A stretch of 64,000 nucleotides of DNA from Gemmobacter lutimaris. Lineage in GTDB: Bacteria; Pseudomonadota; Alphaproteobacteria; Rhodobacterales; Rhodobacteraceae. The stretch's first letter is position 1, and each line of letters starts with the position of its first letter. The stretch is taken from assembly GCF_003570715.1 (NCBI RefSeq), contig NZ_QXXQ01000009.1, forward strand, positions 22,476 to 86,475, given 5' to 3'. Under the pieces are notes generated by a model. It had not been told where the DNA came from. It made no database searches and worked only from the letters and a program-made list of their open reading frames with translations. The position numbers and the translations under genes were made by a program. Of this stretch, positions 1 to 8,090 are shown piece by piece.

Positions 1-262
1 CGCCGTCGCCGTCACCATCTCCGTCGCCGTCGCCGTCACCATCTCCGTCGCCGTCGCCGTCACCATCTCCGTCGCCGTCGCCGTCACCATCTCCGTCGCC
101 GTCGCCGTCACCATCTCCGTCGCCGTCACCATCTCCGTCGCCGTCACCATCTCCGTCGCCGTCGCCATCTCCATCTCCGTCGCCGTCACCATCTCCGTCG
201 CCGTCGCCGTCGCCGTCACCATCTCCGTCGCCGTCGCCGTCGCCATCTCCGTCGCCGTCACC
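1..262 (-). repeat. In-frame Asp-Gly coding minisatellite
   Basis: Tandem units of 24 nt and 18 nt, built from GTCGCC pairs and closed by ACCATCTCC, fill the first 260 bases and continue past the left edge. On the minus strand every unit reads (Asp-Gly)n. Unit lengths are multiples of 6 nt, so gain or loss of units keeps the reading frame. Codons vary in a fixed pattern inside each unit (GGC/GAC/GGT/GAT/GGA), which points to unit duplication rather than simple trinucleotide slippage. Confidence 0.9.
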
Positions 263-808
263 ACCGCTGCTGCCGTCGCCGCCGCCGCCCAGCAAGGCCG
301 CACCGCCAACCAGACCAGCCGCAAGCGCACCGGCGCCAAGACCGCCGCCCGCCAGCAGACCCGGCGCAAGGAAGCCCATGCCCGCCGGTTCGTCGCTGAC
401 CATTTCAGCGGCCGCATAATTGTCCGCCTCCGCAAAACGGATGTCATCAAGGGTGGAAAACTTGTTCCATGCATCAACCGGGCCATAGCTGGCATAGATC
501 ACGCCATTGGCACCGCTGTCTTGCAGCAGCACTTCACTGACTTCGCCATCTGCCGAAAGGTAAAGCCGGTTGATCCGGCCAGGGTCCGCATCGAAGAACC
601 CTGCAAGGTCGATGGTCTGACCATCCACCAGCTTGACGATCAGATCGGCGCCCTTGCGCTCGTATCCGACAACGCTGGAATGCGCGAGGTGCAGCGAAAC
701 CTGTTCGCCGGACCCTACCTGAATGAAATTGCTTGCGTCACCGCCCGCCGTGCCTTGCACGACACCGCCCGCAGAATTGCGGACGGCGAACTTAATCGCC
801 TGCACCAT
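1..808 (-). CDS. BapA-like large surface adhesin, N-terminal part (runs off window)
   Basis: The frame is open from the ATG at 808 down to base 2 with no stop, giving at least 269 residues; the C-terminus lies outside the window. Residues 1-110 begin MVQAIKFAVRNSAGG and include SSVVGYERKGADLIVKLVDG, which matches the prefix domain of BapA-type biofilm adhesins. A Gly/Ala/Leu-rich stretch follows at about residues 145-178. From about residue 180 to the edge the protein is almost pure Asp-Gly repeat, an acidic and probably calcium-binding linker. A GGAG ribosome site lies 7 nt before the ATG. Proteins of this family are normally secreted by type I exporters and work in surface attachment, but no exporter is visible here. 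Adhesin-family assignment is good; the function of this copy is inferred. Confidence 0.8.
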   Translation of the reverse strand, partial: MVQAIKFAVRNSAGGVVQGTAGGDASNFIQVGSGEQVSLHLAHSSVVGYERKGADLIVKLVDGQTIDLAGFFDADPGRINRLYLSADGEVSEVLLQDSGANGVIYASYGPVDAWNKFSTLDDIRFAEADNYAAAEMVSDEPAGMGFLAPGLLAGGGLGAGALAAGLVGGAALLGGGGDGSSGGDGDGDGDGDGDGDGDGDGDGDGDGDGDGDGDGDGDGDGDGDGDGDGDGDGDGDGDGDGDGDGDGDGDGDGDGDGDGDGDGDGDGDG

Positions 809-1040
809 TTTACCGCTCCGCCTCAAATCCGGGTTAATGACCGGATGATGGGTTATGGCCCCGTTATCGGGGTCCGATTACGTCCATCAATACGCGGGAC
901 CGGGCACAATTTCTAGGGGGCACCGCGGCTCATGCCGCATTTTCTTCCAATTTCCCCATATTATGGCCACATTTGTTGCTTCGCATGCCAAATAGGCGAT
1001 CCAAACTAGACCACACCAGATATAGACAATTGCACAGCGA
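809..1040. other. Intergenic leader of the adhesin gene
   Basis: This 232-base gap lies between the 3' end of the ABC ATPase gene and the adhesin start; both are on the minus strand. Bases 940-1040 are clearly richer in A/T than the surrounding genes and probably hold the adhesin promoter. A small hairpin (CCCCG-TTAT-CGGGG, 859-872) sits in the predicted leader. I see no gene and no clear rho-independent terminator for the upstream operon. Confidence 0.5.
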
Positions 1041-2039
1041 TCAATACAACCGCTGTCCGCTTTCATCGAAGAAGAACAATTTATTCTCGTCATAGTTGAG
1101 CGAGATTTCTTCACCCACAGCGAAGTCATGCTCGCCAAAAAGCCGGATGGTGATAAGACCGTGTGTCGGATTGAGCACATAAACCAGAGTTTCGCCGCCC
1201 AGTTTTTCGAGATGGCTGACTTTCGCCGCAAGCTTGCCCGAACCACGCAGCAGGGTGAGATGCTCTGGCCGGACACCGACACTCTCGGCCCTCAGCCCCA
1301 ATGCCCCGCCCTTCAGAAAGTTCATCTGCGGTGACCCGATGAAGCCCGCAACGAAAGTATTGGCAGGGTTGTTATACAACTCCATGGGCGCGCCGACCTG
1401 TTCAACCCGGCCTCCACGCAGCACCACGATACGATCCGCCAGCGTCATCGCCTCGACCTGATCATGGGTCACATAGATCATCGTCGCGCCAAGCTCGCGG
1501 TGCAGGCGCGCAATCTCGATCCGGGTCTGCACCCGCAGTGCCGCATCAAGGTTCGACAGTGGCTCGTCGAACAGGAACAGTTTGGGCCGCCGCACGATGG
1601 CACGGCCAATGGCAACGCGCTGACGCTGACCGCCCGAAAGCTCGGACGGGCGCCGGTCCATCAAGGCATCCAGCGACAGCATGGCCGCGGCCTTGCCAGT
1701 CGCCTGCGCGATCTCGGCCTTTGCGACACCGGCCTGTTTCAGCGCCAGCCCCATATTGTCGCGCACGGTCAGATGCGGGTAAAGCGCGTAGCTCTGGAAC
1801 ACCATGGCAATCTCGCGTTTGGCAGGCGCCAGATCATTTATGCGCTGCCCGTCGATCATCACATCGCCCGAACTCACATCCTCCAGCCCGGCGATCATCC
1901 GCAGCAGGGTAGATTTGCCACAGCCCGACGGACCGACGAAGACGCAGAATTCGCCGTCGTTCACCGTCAGATCGACACCCTTGATCACATCGGTCGCGCC
2001 GAAGGATTTGGTCACTTTGGTCAGATTGAGCGTTCCCAC
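1041..2039 (-). CDS. Sugar ABC transporter ATP-binding protein (UgpC/MsmK type)
   Basis: This 332-residue ATPase would energise the ABC importer encoded just upstream in the same operon. Walker [10 protein letters not shown] is at residues 36-44, the signature LSGGQ at 134-138, and Walker B LFLFDEP at 154-160. The C-terminal third is the TOBE/MOI regulatory region usual for carbohydrate importers. It is the last gene of the leftward operon, 11 bases after the oxidoreductase. Family-level assignment is secure. The sugar is inferred from context as an amino sugar. Confidence 0.93.
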   Translation of the reverse strand: MGTLNLTKVTKSFGATDVIKGVDLTVNDGEFCVFVGPSGCGKSTLLRMIAGLEDVSSGDVMIDGQRINDLAPAKREIAMVFQSYALYPHLTVRDNMGLALKQAGVAKAEIAQATGKAAAMLSLDALMDRRPSELSGGQRQRVAIGRAIVRRPKLFLFDEPLSNLDAALRVQTRIEIARLHRELGATMIYVTHDQVEAMTLADRIVVLRGGRVEQVGAPMELYNNPANTFVAGFIGSPQMNFLKGGALGLRAESVGVRPEHLTLLRGSGKLAAKVSHLEKLGGETLVYVLNPTHGLITIRLFGEHDFAVGEEISLNYDENKLFFFDESGQRLY

Positions 2040-2050
2040 GGGGCTGTTCC

Positions 2051-3073
2051 TTACAGTTTCACGGGATGGCCGGTGCGCACGCTTTCATCCGCGGCAAGGC
2101 AGATGGCGAGCGACCGGACGGCATCGGTCATATGGCGGCCAAGGTCGAGGTCTTCGCGGATCGCCCGCGCAACGAACGCCTGTTCGCGGTTGCAAAGCGC
2201 CTGATGGCCGGGTTCATCGGTCATGTTGAGATCATGATCCCCCTGCCCCACGCGATGAATGCGCAGAGTGGAGGTCTTGGTATGGGTGTCGATATCATCT
2301 GACCGTGCGCTTTCGGGCATACGGATCGAAACGGCACCGCGCGGGCTGACGACATCCTTCACGAAGAAGGCGGTGTCGCTCATCATCGGGCCCCAGCCAG
2401 CCTCATACCAGCCGCAAGACCCGTCTGCGAACAGCACCTGAAAATGGCCGTAGTTATATGTGTCGGGTGCGATCTCGTCCGACAGGCGCAACCCCATCCC
2501 CCGCACCTCCACCGGCGCGGCATCCGTGATCTGGCACATCACATCCACATAATGCACCCCGCAATCCACGATGGGCGGCGTGGTCTGCATCAACGCCTTG
2601 TGCACCTCCCATGTCGGACCGGAGGATTGCTGGTTCAGGTTCAGGCGGAACACATAGGGCCCGCCCAGATCGCGCGCCTCGGCGATCAGCCGTTGCCAGC
2701 TTGGATGGTGGCGCAGGATATAGCCCACCACCAGCTTGCGGTTCAGTCGCATGGCGGTCGCCACCACTCGTTCGGCATCGGCCACCGTCGTCGCCAGCGG
2801 CTTTTCGACAAAGACATGCGCTCCCGCCTCCATCGCCGCCACGGCGTAATCGGCATGGCTATCGGAATAGGTAGCGACACAAACCAGATCGGGCTTCAGC
2901 CGCTTCAGCGCCGCGGCGTAATCATGGCTCAGCGGGTAGCTGCGCAACGCCTCGGGCAGATCCGGCACCGAGCGGTTCACCAGCCCGACGATCTGGAAAG
3001 CAGGATCGTTGTGGTAGGCAAGAGCGTGGCTTTGCCCCATGTTTCCAAGACCGGCAACAAGAACCCGGATCAT
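2051..3073 (-). CDS. Gfo/Idh/MocA-family NAD(P)-dependent oxidoreductase
   Basis: The protein has 340 residues. The N-terminal Rossmann fold has a GLGNMG nucleotide-binding loop at residues 8-13, and the family motif EKP is at 90-92. Enzymes of this family oxidise or reduce sugars and inositols. The ATG at 3073 was chosen because it overlaps the permease stop as ATGA. Position inside an amino-sugar import operon suggests it modifies the imported sugar. The levoglucosan dehydrogenase and 1,5-anhydrofructose reductase groups show that this family can act on anhydro-sugars, but no specific substrate can be assigned here. Confidence 0.88.
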   Translation of the reverse strand: MIRVLVAGLGNMGQSHALAYHNDPAFQIVGLVNRSVPDLPEALRSYPLSHDYAAALKRLKPDLVCVATYSDSHADYAVAAMEAGAHVFVEKPLATTVADAERVVATAMRLNRKLVVGYILRHHPSWQRLIAEARDLGGPYVFRLNLNQQSSGPTWEVHKALMQTTPPIVDCGVHYVDVMCQITDAAPVEVRGMGLRLSDEIAPDTYNYGHFQVLFADGSCGWYEAGWGPMMSDTAFFVKDVVSPRGAVSIRMPESARSDDIDTHTKTSTLRIHRVGQGDHDLNMTDEPGHQALCNREQAFVARAIREDLDLGRHMTDAVRSLAICLAADESVRTGHPVKL

Positions 3074-3909
3074 TTCACTGCCCCCGCTGTGATGCCGCGG
3101 ATCAGCTGCCGCGAGAAGATCAGATACAGAACAAGCACCGGCACGATGGCGAGGCTCAGCGCCGCCAGCACCGCGTTCCAGTTGGTGACGAACTGCCCGA
3201 TGAACACCTGGCTGCCCAGCGTGATGGTCTTGGTTGCTTCGGACGGTGCAAGGATCAGCGGAAACCAAAGGTCATTCCAGATCGGAATCAGACTGAATAC
3301 CGCCACCGTCGCCATGGCGGGCCGCACCAGCGGCAGCACCAGGCGGAAGAAGATGGTATATTCGTTCAACCCGTCGATCCGCCCCGCATTCTTCAGATCG
3401 GCGGAGACGTTGCGCATGAATTCCGACAGAATAAACACCGCCAGCGGCAGGCCCTGCGCGGTATAGACAAGGATCAGCGCGGTCAGCGTATTCACCAACC
3501 CGCTTGCCACCATCATTTGCAGGATGGCCACGGTGCCCAGCCGGATCGGGATCATGATGCCCAGCGCCAGATACAACCCCATCAGCATATTGCCGCGGAA
3601 CCTGTATTCCGACAGGGCGAAAGCCGCCATCGCGCCGAACATCAGCACGAAGAACAGGCTCGCCACCGTCACCGTCATCGAGTTCAGGAAATACTGGAAG
3701 AAATCGCCCTGCTTCAGCACAGTCTGATAGCCGACCAGATCGAAGGTTGCGGGGCCGGGCAGGGCCAGCGGATCGGCAAAGATCGCCTTGCGGGATTTCA
3801 GGCTGTTGATGACGGTCACGAAGACCGGGAACAGCGCGATGACCGTATAGGTGATCAGGATGGCATGGGCCCCGAAAGTGCGGGCGATGGATTGGCGGGC
3901 CTGGCTCAT
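3070..3909 (-). CDS. Sugar ABC transporter permease (MalG type)
   Basis: This 279-residue inner-membrane permease has about six hydrophobic segments. The cytoplasmic coupling loop reads KNAGRIDGLNEYTIFFRLVL, in place of the usual EAAxxDG form. The start at ATG 3909 is favoured over an upstream in-frame ATG because the upstream extension is Ser/Arg-rich and overlaps the preceding permease. It overlaps the oxidoreductase gene by ATGA, so the two are translationally coupled. Its partners are the permease at 3920-4840, the binding protein at 4929-6179 and the ATPase at 1041-2039. Confidence 0.92.
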   Translation of the reverse strand: MSQARQSIARTFGAHAILITYTVIALFPVFVTVINSLKSRKAIFADPLALPGPATFDLVGYQTVLKQGDFFQYFLNSMTVTVASLFFVLMFGAMAAFALSEYRFRGNMLMGLYLALGIMIPIRLGTVAILQMMVASGLVNTLTALILVYTAQGLPLAVFILSEFMRNVSADLKNAGRIDGLNEYTIFFRLVLPLVRPAMATVAVFSLIPIWNDLWFPLILAPSEATKTITLGSQVFIGQFVTNWNAVLAALSLAIVPVLVLYLIFSRQLIRGITAGAVK

Positions 3910-3919
3910 GATGGTCCCC

Positions 3920-4840
3920 TCAGAACTGGTAGCGGCGCAGCCGCGTCTGGATGGCGAACAGATAGAAGCAGACGCCGACAAGAATGATTCCGAACATCGC
4001 CGTCGCAATCGTCGCCCCCATATGCGGGTCGCCTAGTTGCAACTGGAACCCGAAGAAGGTGCGATAGAGGAACGTCCCCAGAATGTCGGTGGCAAAATTC
4101 GGCCCCGCCAGCGCGCCCTGCGCCACATAGATCAGGTCAAATGCGTTGAAGTTGCCGACAAAGGTCAGGATCGAGATGATGCCGATGGAGGGCAGGATCA
4201 GCGGCAGCTTGATCTTCCAGAACTGCGACCAGCCAGTCACGCCGTCCATCTCTGCCGCCTCGATCACCTCGTCCGGGATCGACAGCAGCGCCGCATAGAT
4301 CAGCATCATCGGGATACCCACAAACTGCCAGACCGAAATCAGCGCCAGTGTTGTCAGCGCATATTCCTCTTTCCCCAGCCAGGGCGCGAACAGGCTCTTC
4401 AGCCCCACCGCATCCAGCATTCCCGGCGCGATCCCCCAGATCGGTGACAGGATCAGCTTCCACACGAAGCCCACGATCACGAAGCTCAGGATCGTCGGAA
4501 TGAAGATCGCCGTGCGATAGAAGGCCGAGAACCGCAACCGGGGCGAAGACAGCAGCGCCGCCAGCAAGATCCCCACCGGGTTCTGCACCAGCATATGCAC
4601 CACGAAGAACCAAGCGTTGTTCGCCAGCGCGTTCCAGAACGCCCCCGACCAGCGTGGATCACCAAACAGCGTGGCAAAATTCGCCAATCCCGCGAAAACC
4701 CGCGTCTTGGTTTCGTCAAGATTGAACAGCGACAGGTTCAGCGTGCCGAACAAGGGCACGATCATCAGCGCCGTATACACCAGCACCGCAGGCGCCAGAA
4801 ATACCGCGATATGCCAGCGAACATGCTTCCGCTGCGCCAT
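3920..4840 (-). CDS. Sugar ABC transporter permease (MalF type)
   Basis: This 306-residue permease has six predicted membrane segments, the first at about residues 9-30. The canonical EAA loop is visible as EAAEMDGVTGWSQFWKIKLP. The ATG at 4840 begins MAQRKHVRW. An upstream in-frame start would run through the hairpin at 4877-4911 and was rejected. It forms the membrane channel with the adjacent MalG-type protein. Spacing to the next gene is 10 bases. Confidence 0.92.
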   Translation of the reverse strand: MAQRKHVRWHIAVFLAPAVLVYTALMIVPLFGTLNLSLFNLDETKTRVFAGLANFATLFGDPRWSGAFWNALANNAWFFVVHMLVQNPVGILLAALLSSPRLRFSAFYRTAIFIPTILSFVIVGFVWKLILSPIWGIAPGMLDAVGLKSLFAPWLGKEEYALTTLALISVWQFVGIPMMLIYAALLSIPDEVIEAAEMDGVTGWSQFWKIKLPLILPSIGIISILTFVGNFNAFDLIYVAQGALAGPNFATDILGTFLYRTFFGFQLQLGDPHMGATIATAMFGIILVGVCFYLFAIQTRLRRYQF

Positions 4841-4876
4841 CTTCGTCCCCTTTGCTTCTTGAAAAATACTCTCGGG

Positions 4877-4911
4877 GGGTCCGGGGGGGGCAGACAGCCC
4901 CCCCCGGACCC
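4877..4911 (-). terminator. Perfect 14-bp hairpin between binding-protein and permease genes
   Basis: Arms 4877-4890 and 4898-4911 are exactly complementary over 14 bp around a 7-nt loop, in the 88-base gap downstream of the binding-protein stop. On the minus strand a TATTTTT run follows about 11 nt later. Because permease genes continue on the same strand, it probably acts as a partial terminator or a 3'-end stabiliser that keeps binding-protein mRNA above permease mRNA, as in malE-malF type operons. Confidence 0.75.
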
Positions 4912-4928
4912 ATCCACGATGCGCGCGC

Positions 4929-6179
4929 TTACTTCTGCGGCGCGTACCAGCTGGCAAGCCCATCCTGAAGTCGCTTGGCGGCATCTTCCGGCGTTTCGGT
5001 GCCCTTGATCACATTGGCACTGGCATTCCAGGTCTCGTTCTCAAGGTTGGGCGTGCCGCGCGACAGGATCTGATAGGTGGACCGGATCGTCGGCTTGCAG
5101 GTCTCGCGCCAGCCCACGAATTCCTTGGCCAGCGGGTCTTCCATCTCCACCGGGGTCGAATTCAGCGAGAAGAAGCCGGGCAGGGCATTGGCGTAAAGCG
5201 TCGCGAACTCGGGCGAGCCCACCCAGTCGAGGAACACTTTCGCCGCATCGGGATGGGCGGTCTTCGCATTCATGCCCAGCGCGATGTCGGTATGATCCGA
5301 GATATAGCAATCATCCCCGACAGCCGGCACCGGCGGCGGGAAGGCCCCCATCTTGAACCCGGCCTGTGCATTGAAGCCCGAGATTTCCCACGACCCGGCC
5401 GGGTAGATCGCCGCGCGGCCCAGCGTGAACAGGTTCTGGCTGTCCGGGTAGGTCTGCGCCTCGAACCCGTCACCCAGATAATCCTTCCATTTCGCCAGTT
5501 GACGATAGGGCGCAACCCAGGCTTCGTCGGTCAGCTTCTGGGTGCCTGCGATCAGCGCTTTGCGGCCCTCCTCACCCTTCCAGTAGTTCGGACCGATGTT
5601 CTGATAGCCCATGGTCGCGGCTTCCCACTGGTCATTGGTGCCCATGGCCATCGGGATATAGGTGCCATCCGCCTTGATCTTGTCGAGCGCGGCAAAGAAT
5701 TCGGCCTCGGTCTTGGGCACTTCGATGCCCAGTTCGGCGAAGGCATCGGCATTGAAGATGAAGCCGTGGATCACGCTCGCCATCGGCACGCAGAAGGTGG
5801 CGGCGCCGTCATCCGTTTGCCAGGCAGACTTCGCCACATCCGAGAAATTCGCCATCGAGGCGAGTCCCGACAGGTCGGCAAGCTGGCCCTTGTTGTAAAG
5901 CTCCAGCGAGGCGTCGAAGGGGCGGCAGGTGATCAGGTCGCCCGCCGAACCGGCATCCAGCTTCGAGTTCAGAACGGCATTGTATTCCGCTGGCGCCGAA
6001 GGGGCAAAGACCACCTTGATGCCGGGATTTGCGGCCTCGAACGCCGGAATGATGGTGTCCTGCCAGATCGACAGATCATCGTTGCGCCAGCTTTCGATGG
6101 TCAGCGTGACATCCTCGGCCTGCGCGGCACTGGCAAGCACGGTGCTTGCCAGCAGCGCGAAACGCATGGTTTTCTTCAT
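4929..6179 (-). CDS. Periplasmic sugar-binding protein of ABC transporter
   Basis: This family 1 type extracellular solute-binding protein has about 416 residues. The N-terminus MKKTMRFALLASTVLASAAQA is a classic Sec signal peptide with cleavage after AQA. Two tandem ATGs exist, at 6182 and 6179. The second is preferred because GGGAG then stands 6 nt away instead of 3. It captures the substrate for the permeases encoded downstream. The gene follows the MurQ-type gene by 42 bases and is followed by a strong hairpin that may raise its expression over the rest of the operon. The ligand is inferred to be MurNAc, GlcNAc or a derivative. Confidence 0.92.
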   Translation of the reverse strand: MKKTMRFALLASTVLASAAQAEDVTLTIESWRNDDLSIWQDTIIPAFEAANPGIKVVFAPSAPAEYNAVLNSKLDAGSAGDLITCRPFDASLELYNKGQLADLSGLASMANFSDVAKSAWQTDDGAATFCVPMASVIHGFIFNADAFAELGIEVPKTEAEFFAALDKIKADGTYIPMAMGTNDQWEAATMGYQNIGPNYWKGEEGRKALIAGTQKLTDEAWVAPYRQLAKWKDYLGDGFEAQTYPDSQNLFTLGRAAIYPAGSWEISGFNAQAGFKMGAFPPPVPAVGDDCYISDHTDIALGMNAKTAHPDAAKVFLDWVGSPEFATLYANALPGFFSLNSTPVEMEDPLAKEFVGWRETCKPTIRSTYQILSRGTPNLENETWNASANVIKGTETPEDAAKRLQDGLASWYAPQK

Positions 6180-6221
6180 CATCGTCTCCCTGTTTGCGGG
6201 CCTTTTCCGGCCCGGTGATCT

Positions 6222-7106
6222 TTATTTTTCAAGAATAACGCCCAGATGTCCGTCGGCCCATTCAAGGGCGGCATGGGCACTTTCCGGGCTGTAGCCTCGG
6301 GCCACGAGGATGGCAGGCTTCACCGCCCCACCCGTCTGTGACAGCGCAGTTTCGGCTTCGGCCCGCGTGACACGGGAAACCGCACAGACGATCCGGGCGG
6401 CGCGGTCGATAAGCTTTGCATTGTCGGCAGCCACATTCACCATGTAGCCGTCATGAACATGGCCAAGGCGCAAGCCGATCAACACGGATACCATGTTCAG
6501 CGCGACCTTCTGCGCCGTGCCCGCGCCCATTCGGGTCGAACCGGAAACAACCTCGGCCCCGGTTTCCAGCAGGACCGGCAGGTCCGCCATTCCCAGAAGG
6601 GCGGAACCCGCGACATTGGCAAAGCCGGCCACTGTCACCCCACGGGCCCGCGCCGCATCGGCCAACGTCAGGGCATAGGGCGTAGTTCCCGAGGCTGACA
6701 GGACGATCAATGCATCGCCTCGACCCAGCCGGGCCACCTCAAGATCGGCAAGCGCAAGCGCCGGGTCATCCTCTACCGCGCCGGTCATGTGCAAGAGGGC
6801 AGCAGCGCCCCCTGCAAACATCATGGGCGTACGGTCGGGCGGCAGGCCAAATGTGCCCGCAAGCTCCAGACAGTCGGCCAGCGCCATCAAGCCAGAGCTT
6901 CCGGCCCCGCCATAACCAAGCCTGCCTCCGCCGCGCAGCGCCCTGGCCCCCGCATCGGCAACCGCCTCCAGCGCCACAAGAGCGGGGCGTATCGTGGAAA
7001 GAGCAGCAATCTGCGCCTCCAGCAGAAGGGAAAGCACCTCGCCGCCGGGACGCTTGTGCAGCCCCTCGGATGCCGGGTGTCGTGCTTCGGTGCTGCCAGT
7101 GGCCAT
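6222..7106 (-). CDS. MurQ-family N-acetylmuramic acid 6-phosphate etherase (divergent)
   Basis: The protein has 294 residues with a SIS fold. Family MurQ cleaves the lactyl ether of MurNAc-6-phosphate to give GlcNAc-6-phosphate and D-lactate. MurQ-like blocks are YGGAGSSG (65-72), SASGTTPYAL, and the hallmark GSTRMGAGTAQKVALNM. Glu81 aligns with the catalytic Glu83 of E. coli MurQ, and the AVED segment aligns with the AVEGAED region. The usual CPPTYG after the first Glu is replaced by LAGTFG, so this is a divergent member. The ATG at 7106 has GGAGG 6 nt upstream. It is first in the leftward operon. Confidence 0.78.
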   Translation of the reverse strand: MATGSTEARHPASEGLHKRPGGEVLSLLLEAQIAALSTIRPALVALEAVADAGARALRGGGRLGYGGAGSSGLMALADCLELAGTFGLPPDRTPMMFAGGAAALLHMTGAVEDDPALALADLEVARLGRGDALIVLSASGTTPYALTLADAARARGVTVAGFANVAGSALLGMADLPVLLETGAEVVSGSTRMGAGTAQKVALNMVSVLIGLRLGHVHDGYMVNVAADNAKLIDRAARIVCAVSRVTRAEAETALSQTGGAVKPAILVARGYSPESAHAALEWADGHLGVILEK

Positions 7107-7131
7107 GTGATTCCTCCCTTGCACCAAGATA

Positions 7132-7150
7132 ATGCCAAACCAATACCAAT
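7132..7150 (-). promoter_or_regulatory. Operator-like box 1 (facing the etherase/transporter operon)
   Basis: On the minus strand this reads ATTGGTATTGGTTTGGCAT: two direct half-sites TTGGYAT spaced 11 bp apart. It closely matches box 2 on the opposite strand (16 of 18 bases over the shared core). The likely regulator is the GntR protein at 8090-8860, but direct-repeat symmetry is unusual for that family. Confidence 0.6.
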
Positions 7151-7218
7151 TGTAAAGAATAATCTTCTGTATATGCATATACCCTTGTTTTCTCTCTATT
7201 ATAACTTTCCTCTTTTCA

Positions 7219-7237
7219 TTTGGTATTGTTTTGGTAT
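7219..7237 (+). promoter_or_regulatory. Operator-like box 2 (facing the kinase operon)
   Basis: It reads TTTGGTATTGTTTTGGTAT: two copies of TTTGGTAT with an 11-bp period, the mirror partner of box 1. It ends 22 bases before the kinase ATG. Confidence 0.6.
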
Positions 7238-7259
7238 GTTATTTTCAACGGGGGAGAGC

Positions 7260-8090
7260 ATGGTCGTCTTTCTGGGAATCGATGGTGGCGGCACCGGATG
7301 CCGCGCGGCACTGGCAGATGCGTCCGGTGCCATTCTGGGGTTCGGCACAGCCGGGCCTGCGAATGTGAACAGCGATGTCGCGGGCACTTTCGCCAATGTC
7401 ATGGCCGCAACCCGAATGGCATTGACCGGCCACGACATTCCGGAAACGGATCTGGTGGCAGTGCTGGGCCTCGCCGGCGCCAATGTCAGCATGGCGGTCG
7501 CACAACTGCGGCAGATGCTGCCATTTGCGCGCATACGCATCGTCACAGATGCGGTGACCGCAGCACGCGGAGCGCTGGGTGGGTCTGACGGGATCGTCGC
7601 GGCCATGGGGACGGGTTCGGTTTTCGCGGTGCAGCGCAATGGCATCATGCGTCAGTTCGGCGGACGCGGTTTCGTTCTGGGCGATCAGGGCAGCGGCGCG
7701 GTTCTGGGCCGTGCCCTGTTGGCCGAAGCCCTGCGCGCCGATGACGGGTTTGCGGAAATGACGCCGCTTCTTGCCGAAGTTCTGGACGAACTTGGCGGGG
7801 TCGAAGGCATCATCACCTTTGGGTTCCGCGCCAGCCCCGCCGAGTTTGCGGCTTTTGCCCCGCGTATCGTGCAGGGTGATGATCCTGCGGCGCGGCGGTT
7901 GTTCGACGCCGCCGTAACCGAATTGCGCGATCTCATGCGCATTCTTCAGGCGGGCGACAGCCTGCCGCTGGTATTCCTGGGCGGGTTGGGTCCGTTCTAT
8001 GCGGACCGCCTGCGGGATCTGTGGGAAATCCGCACACCAATCGGCTCGGGTCTGGACGGGGCGGTGCGGCTGGCGCTGGAGGAGGCGTGA
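7260..8090 (+). CDS. BadF/BadG-type amino-sugar kinase (MurK/GlcNAc kinase-like)
   Basis: This 276-residue ASKHA-fold kinase has the phosphate loop DGGGTGCR at residues 8-15 and a second AAMGTGSVFAV loop near residue 118. BadF-type kinases include GlcNAc kinases and Clostridium MurK, which phosphorylates both MurNAc and GlcNAc. Here it would supply the 6-phosphate needed by the divergent MurQ-type etherase and by NagA. The ATG at 7260 follows GGGGGAG. An in-frame ATG at 7236 lies inside operator box 2 and lacks a ribosome site. Its stop overlaps the GntR start as TGATG. Confidence 0.82.
   Translation: MVVFLGIDGGGTGCRAALADASGAILGFGTAGPANVNSDVAGTFANVMAATRMALTGHDIPETDLVAVLGLAGANVSMAVAQLRQMLPFARIRIVTDAVTAARGALGGSDGIVAAMGTGSVFAVQRNGIMRQFGGRGFVLGDQGSGAVLGRALLAEALRADDGFAEMTPLLAEVLDELGGVEGIITFGFRASPAEFAAFAPRIVQGDDPAARRLFDAAVTELRDLMRILQAGDSLPLVFLGGLGPFYADRLRDLWEIRTPIGSGLDGAVRLALEEA

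Larger units (their letters stand above)
7107..7259. promoter_or_regulatory. Divergent promoter region of the amino-sugar regulon
   Basis: This 153-base A/T-rich gap separates the two arms of the regulon and must contain both promoters. It holds two near-identical 19-bp boxes in opposite orientation (7132-7150 and 7219-7237) and a perfect 14-bp palindrome, GTATATGCATATAC, at 7169-7182. Each box lies 25-46 bases before its own start codon, a position suited to repression by road-block. No confident -35/-10 pair could be fixed by eye. Confidence 0.7.

Noticed and set aside
1-262. CRISPR-like appearance of regular repeats at the left edge
   Set aside because: There are no unique spacers. The units read as an unbroken Asp-Gly frame continuous with a BapA-type N-terminus.
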